The translations under genes were made by a program, and so were the position numbers. A stretch of 64,000 bases of DNA from Vitis vinifera. Its lineage: Eukaryota; Streptophyta; Magnoliopsida; Vitales; Vitaceae. The stretch is from contig NC_081819.1 of NCBI RefSeq assembly GCF_030704535.1, forward strand, positions 18,200,001-18,264,000, in the 5' to 3' direction. Below are positions 34,172 to 48,632 of this stretch, in pieces. Every line of letters begins with the position of its first letter. Position 1 is the stretch's first letter. Below the pieces are notes generated by a model, which searched no databases, had not been told where the DNA came from, and was given only the letters and a program-made list of their open reading frames with translations.

Positions 34172-37100
34172 ATGGTTGCATTCGGGAAAAAGTTGAAAGC
34201 GAATCAAATTCAAGAATGGCAAGGGTAAGTATCTGAATGCTCCTTGCTACAGGTTATGCTTGACATCCTTCGTCTATATTAGATATAGTCTACTGTGTTG
34301 CTGAGTTTTCTTTCAGTTTCAATCTTAATGAAGTCAGTTATTACTCATTTTCTATCATATTCATAAAATGTTACTCTTTATGCCAACTATGATTGTATAT
34401 TTACTTTTTAAGGTACTATCAATTAATTGTGTCAAGTATGCTTGTAATTTGATTCCTTCCAGGCACTACATTAACTATAAGTTAATGAAGAAGAAAGTAA
34501 ACAGATATGCTCAGCAAATTGAGGTGGGAGCGCAAAACCGCCTTTATGTTCTTATGGATTTTGCAAAATTGCTGGATAGTCAGGTAATTAAAAAATGTAT
34601 GAAACCATCAACATTTACTTGAGTAATGCAAAATGAGTCCTAAAATATGATTGGAAAAGTGCAGGCTCACATACAGTATGTAGATATTCTAATTCATGCA
34701 GTCATTTGGGTTTATCTTTTACTGAGATATTGTCAACATTTTGTTTCACTTTTTGTAAGTTTCTAGTGTAACTTCGTTCTGAACTTTGATATGCCAAGTA
34801 AGTGGAAGAATTCTAGGGAAGTTTCACACCAACAATATGGTGTATAAGCAAGATTTGAACTACGGTTTTATTCTGAACTTTGGTTACCTAAGGTAAGATA
34901 ATTTGAAGAAGGTTTTAGGAAGTCTGCATGTTCAGAATTACATGATTTCAAGCTAAACTCTTGGAGGAGAAAGAATGGAAGTGCTGAGTTAATGTGAGAG
35001 ATGTACCAAATAGCAAACTGTATATCTCATTTTATTCATATTTGTGTTGGGCAAAGAGATATGTTATATTTGATTCAATTTGATCTATATTTAATTGATA
35101 TTTTGAATTTGTTTAGAATCTTTTTAAAAAGAAACTATCAATTGTTTCCCTTAAAGAGTATTTACTGAGCTGCATATCATCTTAGCAGTGCATTAAGCCT
35201 ACTATATAGGCTTAATACTGGAATTCTGTTTCTCCATTCTGATATATAAAAGGTCATGTATTATGAGGCATGGAAATGAATTTTGTCATACTCCTACCCA
35301 CCATCTTTGGGCATGGTCTCCCCCTTGAAAGCTTCACCACATCTTTTGATTTCTTTCATATGCCTAGACTGTGTTAATTGGATCTCCTCTTTTGTACCAC
35401 CAAATGGGGCCGCTAATTAACTCTGACAAGTTGTCTCATTTGTAATGTCCCTCTTAGTCATTGATTGTTTTACCTTGTGGTGATTGATTTACCCATAATT
35501 CTGATCTGTAAAGCTTATTGCTTGTTTCATTTTTCCTTTAGTTTGATTGGAATGTGATACATTTGTCAGATAACAATTCAGAAGCATATCTTTATTTTAG
35601 CTTTTCCATCTACTCCTGAGGGGAAAACTCTTGTTAATTTTCTGGCCCTATTTATTAATCCAACGCCTATATGGCCAAAAAGGTTTTCAAACCCTTACCA
35701 GGGGTGTATATCATGGCTAAGAAAATTGAAGCATTATCCATATAAACATGAAGATGCATGTTACTTTTGATGTTTATATGTTTGAAATTTATGGTTCTTA
35801 CTGATTGAGAAAAACCATATTTTTTTGTTGGGGAACAGGATCCTTAACAGTATAATATGCTTAAACTTTGTTTCTTCTCAGATAATGTAATTGTTGCAAT
35901 GATTTATTTAAGAAGGATTGCATATGAATATTTCCTTTTGGTTGTTTTAATATTTCAGATTGAAAAGATTGTTTTGTTTCTGTTGGAACAACAAGGGATA
36001 CTCGCAAGCAGATTATCCAATCTCAGAGAACAGCATGATGCTCTTTCACAACAGCCAGATGGATTAAAAGTATCTGAAGTAAAAGAAGCATATAGAGCAG
36101 TGGGGAGGGATCTTTTACAGCTTCTCTTTTTTGTGGAAATGAATGCTATTGGTCTGCGTAAGATATTGAAAAAGTTTGATAAGCGCTTTGGCTACAAGTT
36201 TACAAATTACTATGTTAAAACTCGTGCAAATCATCCTTACTCCTTGCTGCAACAAGTGTTCAAGCATGTGGTAATATGCCCAATGAGATTTCAATGTTTC
36301 TTTTTTATCTTAATAATTTTCAGAAAAATATTACAATGTGATCGATTTCATGGAGTTATTGTCTGTAATCTCATCTTACCTTCCTAGATATACCTTTGAG
36401 TTGTTTGGTACAAATATGGTAATAACTCTGTCCAGCATGAATTAGCTTCCATTGTCTCTATCTGTGGATGAAAGCATTATCTTCTGGTAACTGGATTGAA
36501 CTTGCAGGGTATTGGGGCTGTAGTAGGAGCCATATCACGCAATCTTGCAGATCTTCAGGACCATCAGGGGAGCTACATATCAATTTATGATCAACCTGCT
36601 TCTTCACTTACGGTTTTCTCTCCCTTCCATCTAAATTTATAAAAATTATTTTAAATAGTTTTGTTTCTTTTTTTGCCATATCATTGTTTGTCTCTGGAGA
36701 GTCTAGAAAATTTACATTGGTATTTGAAGTAACACCAAAGGAACACAAATCTTTTTCTTTGGACAGCAGCACAGACCTATGAAGCATGCAACGCATACAA
36801 CTATTCTACATATGATGGCGACTATATATACTTTTTACTTTATATTAACGTTTTGACCATAATCAGTTTTGACTGAAAACTAAGTTTAATATCTATGTTC
36901 AAGCAAGACTTCTATTACTGAAAGAATCCCCTCTGAATAATCCTTCTTAGTGAGATGATGCTATATTAGTGCATTGGTAAGGCTATGTTTTTTTTTTTAA
37001 TTGAAAAAGGGCTGTACTTCTCTGTATGAAAAGATAGTGTAACGTTTATTAACCAATCCACATGTTCTAAACCTAAACCCCAAAAGAAAATGAATCTGAT

Positions 37101-40100
37101 TTATTGGATCTTAAAAGCTAAACAAAATAAAAAAGAATCGAGAACTATGTTGTTAACCTTGGAAAATCACGCAGATTCTAATCTATTGGACTTCTAAATT
37201 ATGTAGCATATTCAGAAATGTTAAAAGTAATATGAAAGCACAGAATTAAAACATAAAACAAATTTAACGCAAGTATTAGTTTTCCACATGTAGAATGTGA
37301 CTTTTTATATTTTAGGTATTAATCATGCATGCTGGATGTCAAAATGTCAAAAGCATCATAATGCTGGCATTTGTTTGATTCAGAATCATTGAGATGTAAT
37401 TCAATCTCATTAAATTTATAGGCAAAATATTTATATTTCTATGGGTTAAATCCGAGTTATCGCGAAATAAAAGAAAAAAAAATGAAATGATGGTGTTACA
37501 GGAGAAACATTTTCACGTTTGCTGTCTGTTATGGCTCCTAATGAGTTTTTGTTTTTACTTATTCTCTAGTTGTCTTGTTTACTGCAAGTAATCTCTCATG
37601 ACTGTATTATTTATAATAGATGAGCAATCATATTATCACCAACTATTTTCGTAGTTTCAAATTTCCTAAATTTTTCCTTGATACCGAAAGACAGACCTTT
37701 CAGTGACTGAGCATTATATGTAAAGTTCTAGCAAAAACAATTTTAAAGAACTTCACAGGATATGATTGTATGCAACTTTCTTCTGACTGAGACTTTACTG
37801 TGTATATTGACTTATGCCATTTAATGGTATTATTTGCAGGATCCTGTCATTGATTCTATTAATGCTGCTGTAGACAGGTTAACAAACTCAACGAATTTCC
37901 TTCACTTTTTGGGAAAACATGCGCTTATTATGCAAGAGGAGTTGCCGACTCCATCTGAGGATCATGCTGTTGACCAGAGATATCATTTTATGTCTCTTCT
38001 CTTGAACTTGGCAAACACATTTCTGTATATGGTCAACACATATATTATTGTCCCAACAGCAGATAACTACTCTCTGAGCCTTGGAGCTGCAGCAACTGTT
38101 TGTGGTGTTGTGATTGGGGCGATGGCTGTTGCACAAGTGTTCTCTTCAGTATATTTTAGTGCATGGTCAAATAAATCGTACATGAGACCTCTATTATTTA
38201 GCAGTATTGTTCTTCTTGTTGGAAATGTCTTATACGCACTAGCTTATGATCTTGACTCGATATCGGTTCTCATTATTGGTCGTCTATTCTGTGGGTAAGC
38301 AAATTCATTATTAACTCCATTACTTAAGATTGGAAACTTACATTCTATTTGTTGGTTAGCTGTGGGATGCATGAGCCCAGATTCTCATCTCTAAAGTAGA
38401 AAAAAAATGTTAACATCAATAAGAAAAGCATGACAATAAGCAATGGGCATAACTTGATGCAAGAACAACATGTTATGGTTCGGTTGTGGATTTGGTTCTG
38501 ATTAAATTTCTTTCTGTCTGGTTCAGTTCTGGTTCTGTTAAAAAATACTAGCAATCTAATGTAACTTCTCTTCAAATAAATAAGTATTTTGAGTGGATAT
38601 TTAAGTAGTAGTAGGATAAAAGAGTTGCATGAGTTCAAAACACCTTGTTTATATTTGAATGGCTTAAATATTTTATTTTAAAGGCTGCTTTTGGTCTTAT
38701 CATGTGTTCTTTTTGCCAACATAAATTTGTTGTTCTCATTGGAGTGCATATTGGTGATTATTCACATGTTTAAGGTTTCAAGTAAAAGATTCTTATATGG
38801 ATTAAAAGTAGAACTTGTTCATAGAGGTATACATCATTCTGCTTGGTCTTGGAAAAATGGATCTATCTCATGGATTTATTACATAACTTGATGAAGCAAT
38901 GTTTATCAATATGTCAGGTTAGGTTCTGCAAGAGCTGTCAACAGGCGCTATATCAGTGATTGTGTTCCGCTTAAACTACGAATGCAGGCTTCTGCAGGTT
39001 TTGTTAGTGCAAGTGCACTTGGAATGGCATGTGGTCCTGCTCTTGCATGCTTATTTCAAACCAATTTTAAGATTTACAAAATCACATTCAACGACAACAC
39101 ACTACCTGGTTGGTTTATGGTGCTGGCATGGCTTGTCTATTTATTGTGGTTGTGGATTTCTTTCAGAGAGCCTTTTCATGAGGCTAAGGAGAATATTGCA
39201 CCCCTGGAAGTTAATGCTGGTATGTAGACCAGATTGCTTTCTTTAGCTACATCACTAGCCAGGATAAACTCTTCACACAACGTTTATCCTGGATACTGAC
39301 CATCTGTGATTATTAGTAAAACTTCTTTAGGCTTCCAGTTTGATCTAAGTTACTCTTCAAAGTCAGCCTTGCCACATTTACTTGGAGCACAAGTTCCATG
39401 TATGAAATCTACCCTAGGTTGTAGCTCTTCACTGTCAATTTTTTTGTTGCATATGCAAAGATAATATATTTATTAATCACATTTCTGTTTATTTCCTTTT
39501 GGGCTTCATCTTATGCATGGCATTCTTTTGTGAAGCTATAGACACCTGAGTAATCTAGAACTATCTTCCTGAATAATTAATGGTTCCTGTCTGAACAATG
39601 TCACATAAAACAGTGATCAGATTCCTACAGGAGGCATAGATAATCTTTCAGCTCCTTTTTCAAGATCTATGTTACAATTATTGTCTCATGTTGAGTTATG
39701 GAAAAACCCTAATCAGATTGCCCCAACTTCACTTTTGTTTTAATGGTATTAGAAGGTAAGTGGCTTTATAGGGGGAATTTTGAGTTGAATGCTGCAGTTT
39801 CACTCATCCTTCATCCATGTTATGCTCTGTATAGTTCTCTGTTTTGTGCTCCAATATCTGTGGGTATTAAGCTACTAGTCCAATATTTTCCTGTTCTTTT
39901 TTCAATGAAAAGCCCCGCTAGCCTACTTCTATTGCACAAAGCATGAAACTTAGTGATAAATAATATCATTCAAAAATGTTTTGCTCTAATAAAATTTTCT
40001 TTGTGTTCAACAGCGTACCCTGTTTTCTCGGTAATCCCCATTTCTTCCCTCCCACACACAGTCACTGTCTTCTTATCCAGTTATGTTGTCAGATAAATTT

Positions 40101-42368
40101 AAGAATCTGTTTCATTCAATATCTCTATGAATAAACTTGGATTTACTTAGTATATCAGAATCCTTGAGATATTTCATGAAATCTCTTGCTTGTCTTACAT
40201 CACATGCATGCTTGTGTCTAATTTATATCATTTGAACCTCCAAAAACTTTGCCCCTTGGCACCTTGCCCACATCAGAAAATGAAATGGTTTCAAAATTAG
40301 ATGAAATTGTTTGCAATTAAATAAATTCATGCTTGACTTTAGAGAGTCTAAAAACCATTATACCGGAGTCTTTTGGCTGGGGCAGGACATTAGTCCCTTG
40401 TGGAAACTCCATTTTCTCACTTCTATTTGCAAAATTTTACTATTTCATAAATTCAAAACTTGAATATCCTGGCCCATGTTAATAGGCATGAGCTTTAATT
40501 ACAATTTGGATCTTTTTTGTGACAGCCTTATTAGTAAATGAGGCTGTGGAGAGTGGCTCGACACAACCATTGCTGTTGAACTCAAAAGCTAAAGAGGAAG
40601 ATGAAGACCAAGAATGCGATGGTGCTGAAGAAGATTCTAATGACATTCAAAAACCTGTCACTTCTCTTGTATTGGCATATAGATTACTTACACCATCTGT
40701 AAAGGTATGGATCAATTCTAAATTTTATCTAAACCTATTTCAGTTTATGTGCTACTGGATTTCAGTTTACCTATCAAACAAAAAAAAAAAAAAAGTGCTA
40801 CTGGATTCATGCCACCCCTATCATCATTATCTTGGCAAACCTGAGACATATATGGTGAGGGAACAATGTTTGAAACTTGACGAAGTCTCTGTTCTCTTTC
40901 ATTCTATATTTCTATATAGCTTTATAGAATTCAATTAGCTGTTTGATTAGGGATAGATCACCATTTAAATATAAGTAGTGTCCTGAGAGCACTCAGTTTC
41001 TTATGTGGAGGTAGATGTGCTTCTTCCGATTCTTTTGTCCTAAAAATTCTCCATGCCAAAAGATTATTATTATACCTTCTTGTATATTTCTCCTCTGAAT
41101 TAAAATAAAGCACCTTCTACACAATGTTTTAACTATAGTCAATGGTATTTCTTCTCAGGTTCAATTATATATTTATTTTATGCTCAAATATGCTATGGAG
41201 GTTCTGCTTGCTGGATCAAGTGTCATCACCACATACTACTTTGTTTGGTCAACCAGACATGTGGCAATTTTTCTTGCATGTCTTGGGCTAACAGTGCTCC
41301 CAGTAAACATGGTTGTTGGGAGCTACATCAGCAACATGTTTGAAGAAAGGTAAACCTTCAGACATCAGGGAAACTCAACATGTTGTTTGTCTTTTTTTAG
41401 TCAGTGACAAGAAAATTCTTATGCAAAAGGCTTGGTTGATTTATGTCACAATAGATAAATGGGTGTTAGATCATTTCTCCATGTTTTTATTAATATTTTG
41501 CAATAATTACTAAAAGGCTTTTCAAAATGTTTTACTATGCTTCAAAACATTCACTGAAAATGAAAGGATAACGAGTGTTTCATATTTCACATGTTCACAT
41601 TGAGATTGACATGGGTAAAGAGCAATTGCCATTGGGAAAAATGTTAATTCTCATCATTCTCAGATAAGATCACAAGAGTAAAGTCAGTTGTTGAAACCGG
41701 GATTATTTAGTTACTTCAGGGAGTTTTCTCCTGGTTGAATTCTGTCAAATGGCACCTATTTCATATATATGGTTCAGACTCATTCTCCATTTTTTCCCGG
41801 CTAATGCATAATTGGGGGTGATTTGCAGGCAAGTTTTACTGGCATCTGAAATTATGGTATGCATAGGAACACTCCTAAGCTTCAATGTAGTTATCCCTTA
41901 CTCGGTGCTGCAGTATGTTGGCTCAGGACTCATCACATTCGTGTCTGCTGAAGTTCTTGAGGGTAATGTATCATTACTTATGATCCAAACATTGAATACT
42001 TGTGCAGATCTCCAATCTCCTGATGAGCTACTGGTTCATATTTTTGTTCACATCATTAGAACTCAGAACCAAATTTTGCTAATCAGATGCTTTCTCTGCC
42101 TCCTGAACAATTTTGCTTGATCAATGCAGGTGTGAACCTATCACTCCTATCAAGGGTCATGTCTTCAAGGCTTTCTCAAGGAACCTACAATGGTGGACTG
42201 CTTTCAACAGAGGCTGGAACCTTGGCTCGAGTAGTTGCAGATGGAACAATAACCCTTGCTGGGTACTTGGGTGAGGGTATGGTCTTGAATGTCACCTTAC
42301 TGACTTCACTCTTCATCTGTATCTCTTCCATTGTCGCCACCTGCTTCACCTACAACACACTCTACTGA
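34172..42368 (+). CDS. SPX-MFS vacuolar phosphate transporter (PHT5/VPT family)
   Basis: Ten coding exons join in frame: 34172-34224, 34463-34583, 35959-36270, 36508-36612, 37840-38294, 38918-39219, 40526-40704, 41159-41349, 41829-41962 and 42130-42368. The product is 696 residues, close to Arabidopsis PHT5;1 (about 700). Residues 1 to about 145 form the SPX domain. Tyr20, Lys24, Lys126, Lys130 and Lys133 have the spacing of the inositol-pyrophosphate pocket. The rest, from about 250, is a 12-segment major facilitator transporter, with a long acidic loop (residues about 455-485, [17 protein letters not shown]) between its halves. The family sits in the tonoplast and loads phosphate into the vacuole, with SPX binding of inositol phosphates relaying cellular phosphate status. 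All key elements look intact. Start choice follows the conserved MVAFGKKL beginning. GET3a follows on the same strand. Confidence 0.96.
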
Positions 42369-42499
42369 TGCTTTGCTATCGGTATTCCTCCCTTCATGTA
42401 TCATCCTGTATAGTATAGAACCAATTAGCTAGCTCTCTGATCAATACCCAGTACCCACAACATACTGTAATGTAATTTTCCAGCCAATGATTTTATATC

Positions 42500-42505
42500 A
42501 ATAAA
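42500..42505 (+). terminator. Polyadenylation signal of the SPX-MFS gene
   Basis: AATAAA lies 132 bp after the stop codon, in a T-rich context typical of a plant near-upstream element. Confidence 0.5.
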
Positions 42506-42699
42506 TTCCACTTAGTGTTGCAATCTGATTTTCCATCTTCCCAAAGGGGAGTTTTGCCACCTTCAATTGTATAAGCAGTTCAAGGCCATGCTTAGGTTAT
42601 GAAGGGCCATGATTGTCACCATCACTCATCCTTCTATCTTAGCATTATGCAGATCATGCGAAATTTGTATGATTTTTGAATGAAACATTTTTCCTTGAA

Positions 42700-43448
42700 A
42701 GCATGAGGTGGGAGTGTTGAATGAATTGATTAAACAACAATTGACGTTGAGGAAGGCTTAGGCTTGGGCTTGACTTTAGAATTGCTTGAGGTATGGGTCA
42801 TGTTTGAGCTTTATGCTTTCAAGCATATTTTATAATTATTAATGAAGTGGATTGCTTTACTTGGCATCTACGCTTCGAACAAATGAGAGAAACCCGAAAA
42901 TTAAAAGCGTATATTAAAATATTTATGTGGAGGATTTTAGTTGTCAATTGATATTGATGACATGATAAATAAATAAATAAATAAAATAATTTTAGAGAAT
43001 AATTATAAAACTCATTAAAAAATAAATATATTTTAAATTATTTTAAAATAAATAAATATAATATTGATTTAAAAAAATTAATTAATTTTTTTTTATATAT
43101 CTTTATATTAGTGAGTTAGAACTCAATTTTCTCTTCATTTAAGTCAAATGAATATCCATGCTGATGTGGCACGGACACGACTTATGAACACGTGTTACTG
43201 TGTCAGATTTTTGACAATCCGTTCCCACGCCCTTCCCGTACGCCTAGTAGCGCACGTTAGCGCAAACCCTCGAACATTCGGCGTCGGAAAAGTATCAAAT
43301 CAAATCTTATGCCCTGTTTGGCAACTCTCAAAAAGAGAAATCCGGCTTTTAGTTTACAAATTGGGAGACGGAATTCATAGTTCTTTCAGATTCTTGTTTT
43401 TTTTCTCTCTCTAGATTTGTGGGTTAGAGAGACAAGCTCCGTTTGTTA
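42700..43448 (+). promoter_or_regulatory. GET3a upstream region with a palindromic G-box
   Basis: The palindrome AACACGTGTT at 43187-43196 contains the G-box CACGTG, about 250 bp before the start codon. A locally CpG-rich stretch (43200-43300, with repeated CG words) and a CT-run (43401-43413) follow, suggesting the transcription start zone. The distal half is AT-rich with no recognised feature. Confidence 0.45.
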
Positions 43449-46400
43449 ATGGCTTCAGATCAAGAGTTGTCAGGAACTGTGCAGAACATACTGGACCAAG
43501 AGAGTCTGAAGTGGGTCTTTGTTGGTGGTAAAGGCGGCGTTGGCAAGACTACGTGTAGTTCGATTCTGTCGATCCTTCTCTCTAGGGTTAGATCCTCTGT
43601 TTTGATAATCTCCACTGACCCCGCTCACAATCTCAGCGATGCGTTTCAGCAGCGTTTCACCAAGGCACCCACTTTGGTTAATGGGTTCTCCAATCTCTAT
43701 GCAATGGTACTGTTTTCAATTCCCAATTTAATGGTTTTTGGTTTGGTGGGTTTTGTGTTTTCATGACTTTTGAAGTTTTTGATGTGATATTTGTGGTGGA
43801 TTTAGTTGTTTCTATTGAAATTTGCGGTTTATCGGGGTGAATTTGAGGAAAAGCTAGTTCATAGTTTTCTTGTTTCGTTTGGTTTTTTGGGGATGAATTA
43901 GTGCATTATTTGAGGTATTGTGTTTTAATGAATTTGGACTTTTTCTGACGTGGGTTTAGTTGTTGCTGTTGAAAATTTGGGTTTTATTGTTTGGTGAATT
44001 TGGGGAAGACGTTTGTCATGGTTTTCTCGTTTTGTTTGGTTTTTGGGGATTACTAGTTCTTTGATTTGAGAGTTCCATACCCTTCAGATGGTTTGTGTGA
44101 AAAGTGTGTCAGATCCTGAGTGTGTGCTACATATTATCTGGGTTTTCCTTTTTCATCTAGAGAAACAATTTATACAGGAATTATCTGTGTTTTAATATTT
44201 TTGTTTCTAGTTCTTTTAAGTTTTGGAGAAGGTGTCGTATCCAAATGATTCTCAATGGCATTGTGGTCTATTGTTTACATTCATTGCTCCCAAGTTGTTG
44301 CCTTGATTGCTTTGTGCACATATTGATTGTTATATAGCTTATACTAATAGTATGTTTCCTTTTAGGAAGTGGATCCCAGTGTAGAGAACGAAGAATTACC
44401 TGGTGATGGAATGGATAATCTTTTCTCTGAGCTGGCAAATGCAATTCCCGGAATTGATGAGGCAATGAGCTTTGCAGAAATGTTGAAGTAAGTGACATGA
44501 TCCCTGATCAGATTGTATCCAATGGGGCAAATATTTGTTATTTGTTTATGTTTTAAGTTGTTTAAACCTATAAAAAACAATTTTGAGTGTTTTTGGCTAA
44601 CTTCAGCATCCTTGTGGATCACATTTTTTTACTTGGGATAAGTGAGCACATTGGGAGTACTCTGAAGTTTACTCTTATTTGCACTTGCAGTTAAATAAAA
44701 GATGATCTATTTGCAATAATAATATGAAAAATAGGCTTTATGCAGACTTAGGTTTGAAAAATTATCTTTTTGCATTGGTTATTGTTGAGGATTTCTATTA
44801 ATTGAGTTACATGCGGACATGTATAACAAAGACATATCTGGCATATCGTTAATTATTTTATCCAAAAGGTGGCATAAATGTAAAAGATGTAACTTTGAAG
44901 CGTTGTTATATGATATGAAAAGTTTTAATATAAGTTGGACCAGAGTACTAGCAAATGCAACTTGCTTCTGTTGTAAGACCAGAAGTTGAAAGTTAAAATC
45001 TTCCTTCCTGTAGCCTATCACACACACACACGCACAAAACCTGGGCTTTACAAATCCAAAAAGGGTATGACTGTAAATTGCCTTAGAATGAGAAATTCAT
45101 CAAGAAACACTATTTGAACCTAAAACATCATCAAATGAAAGAACCAAAGATAAGACAGCATGAGATATATCCACAAAGGGTTCAAAAAATAGGGAAGGTA
45201 TGCCTCTTGCTTGCCTTGTGGCCTCTTTTATATACTCCATGTGTACTCTGTTGCACCATTTTGCAAGTGCTTTTAATATATTCTCCTTATTTACCTATCA
45301 AAAAAAAGGGGGGGAAGGTACAAACCCAGAAGAAGCCACTTGAAAGAAAATAGGATGGGTATGGAAGAGGGGCCCAAAAAAGACCTGGGAGAGAAGCCTT
45401 TAATAACTATTGTTGATATCGTGTATCATTTCTCTCCCATGTAGTTTTAGTTATAAAAAAGTTGCCAAATTTGACACTTTTTGAGGCTTTATTTCGGATT
45501 AAGTTTTTCCTAGTTGGAATTAGGTGGGATTTGGGTCATGAACATGCAATTAAATTTTATATCATCTTTACTCTTATACTGTGGAGTTGATACATCAAGA
45601 TGAATTGATTATCATGCATTATTTGTGAGGTGTAGGCCTCTTTTCTGCGGTGGTCTCTGCTCTGCCACCTATAAGTTCCCAAAATTTTACTAATACTTTC
45701 ATTCATTAAATCTCATAACACTTGGTAACAGAATCTGCCTCAAGATAAGGTAAGTTACTCCTTATTAGTGTGCCTGTATTGGTGCATCCCTTGACGTATC
45801 TGATTTTTATACTGGGCTTTGTTCAATTTTGTTAGCATTTAAACACTTACAAAATCAAGTACTGGCCATGCACATGTACTTTTACTTTCTCTTATTGAAT
45901 GATGAGACATGATTCTTATGTGATAAAATTCTATTGCACTTGCCATTTATGAGTATAACTTTTTCTGTACTAACTTCTTCTTGCAGGTTGGTTCAAACAA
46001 TGGATTACTCTGTGATAGTATTTGATACAGCTCCTACTGGTCATACACTTCGGTTATTGCAATTTCCATCAACATTAGAGAAGGGGCTTGCTAAAATGAT
46101 GTCCTTAAAAAATAAATTTGGTGGTTTATTGAATCAGGTACACCATAAGAATCTTCCAATTTTAGTATCTCCCAGGTTTAAGGAATTATCTGCTCTGATG
46201 TGGTCAAGCCTAGTTATTATATGGAATGGTGCATTAATGATTGAACATTGATCAATTCGTCATGTGTCCAATCCTGAGGGAAGTGAGTTGCCCAGGTTGA
46301 TTCTATGACATTTTCTCAATAGCCTTCCCATATCATATAAGGTTGAGTCTGCCTTTAACTATCATGTTAACCAATTAGACAGCAATTATGGATGAATATC

Positions 46401-48593
46401 TGGAAGAGCTTTGCTTATGTCGTGATAAAAAATAAAAAAAATTCATAATGAGAAAATTCATAATGAGTCTAGTATTGGATTTGTTGCTTCTTGAAGAAAA
46501 ATTCACTACTTTTGAATGTAAATGTGATCAACTGCATGGTCTCCCATTCCTGTTTCTCAAGGGTTTCATGTTAAGCCTACTATTTATTCTTCCTTGATTG
46601 CAGGCATGAATGCAGTGTGTTGTTTATGTTTTGGTGCTTTACATTCTCAAGTATGAAGCAAGAAGCTTATTGGCATCTTGGGTTTTGCTGGAACAAATTA
46701 AAGAGCCTTTTTTTTTTTGGGTCTTTATATAGAGTAATTCTCAATAGACTGAAGTTTGGAACCTTTGGAAAAAAACAAGGAAGAAGTTTTAAGCACAGTA
46801 GAACGTGATAGGAGCATTGCTAGACTTACAGATCTAGTAATCTGCATTTGTCCTTGCCTTATGAAATCCAACAATGCAATAATTATGAAAGAAACATTAA
46901 AGTTGAACAAATGAATATTCCTCTACTTGGTTTTTAGCATGTTTTATTTTGATAGATGGTAACTCTTAGTCAGTATTCTCAACTTTTATGGTTTTAATAT
47001 TTTAGTGCATGACAAATTTCGTATGTATATGAAGTTGGTTTCATGTATTGGATTCTTCAGTTGTAAATTTTTGACCATTGAATAATTTGATTCAAGTCAT
47101 CAGAATCTTCTGTATTAACTGTTGCCAATGTCCCTTCTCCTTCGATAGTACTGGTATGTTACTTATCAGTTTTTTAAACTGTTCATGGCAGATGACCCGT
47201 CTCTTTGGTGTGGACGATGAATTTGGTGAGGATGCACTTCTGGGTAGGCTTGAGGGCATGAAAGATGTGATTGAACAAGTGAATAAGCAATTCAAGGACC
47301 CAGTAAGATCTCCCATCCTAAAATATTTTCCGTGGCTAGACGCTAAATCACTTCTGTAGCACAAATCCACACTGAAGTTATTCATGTAGAATTGGACCAT
47401 TCACCAACACCTTAAGGATTTTTAAGACTTCCTGGGTGTGCCTGTGAACCAAAAAAAAAAAAAAAAGGTAAAGAAAGAAAGAAAGAAAGAAAGAAAGAAA
47501 AAACCACAGGTGATTATAATTGATAGAAGAATCTTAATATTGTAATTTTATTCACCTGTCTTGTTGGTTAAGTAATATTTTTCTCAATGCTAATCTCAGC
47601 AGTGATTAATTAACTTAACCTTAATTCTCATTCCTCCTCTTTGAAGAAAAAAAGGAAAATACGATTCCAATAATTTTTGAAATGCAACATCTATGAGCTG
47701 TGCAAATATAAATTTTGTAATACAAACTTTGATGGAAAAAGGAAATGTATTTAATAATAGGAATCAGAAAATTTGCTGTTTAAGTCAGAACTCCATAATA
47801 GCTTCCCTACTGTTTCTCTGCCAAAGAACTGTTCAGCACAAGTATGATTTTTGCTTCCCCTAGGTAATAACTCTTATGTTTTGGTGTTTAAAGATGGAGA
47901 AACATTGCTGCTGCTTTTGTGGACATCCGTTTGACAGTGCTACCCTTTGGCTTTCTCTATCAAAACCTGGCTTAGTTCGATATACATCTATAAAACTTAT
48001 TTGATATTCAAGGCTATCATTCTTTGAAATTCCTCAAATCTCATATGAGGCAGCTAAACTTTGATAAAGCACAGCAGTCAGCATTTAGTTTCCCCATCGA
48101 AGTTTTTGGGGCCATGTATGCATGGAAGATCACTTTCAGGTCTTCCTTGTTCTCTATATTGATGCAGTCATTAATGCACTTGTGTTTCCCTTTTAACAGG
48201 ACTTAACAACTTTTGTTTGTGTTTGCATTCCGGAGTTCCTTTCTCTCTATGAAACAGAGAGACTGGTGCAGGAACTGAATAAATTTGAGATAGATTCGCA
48301 CAATGTTATCATTAACCAAGTGCTTTATGATGAAGAAGGTGCATTTACCACTTCCTTCACATTTTTATTCTCTTTTTCCCTGTCTGAATGTGCTTGCTTG
48401 AAACAAGAGCTAACTATTGCTTGGTCTTCTTTGTTATTGTAGTTGTTGAATCAAAGTTGCTTAAAGCAAGAATGCGGATGCAACAAAAGTACCTTGATCA
48501 GTTCTACATGCTGTATGATGATTTTCACATTACCAAGCTTCCTTTGCTACCAGAAGAGGTAGACTAGGCATTGCTAAGAATGCAGAATTCTTT

Positions 48594-48632
<39 letters not shown>

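Noticed and set aside
43443-43448. Two extra codons before the GET3a start
   Set aside because: They would need a TTG start; the ATG at 43449 is the plausible eukaryotic start.
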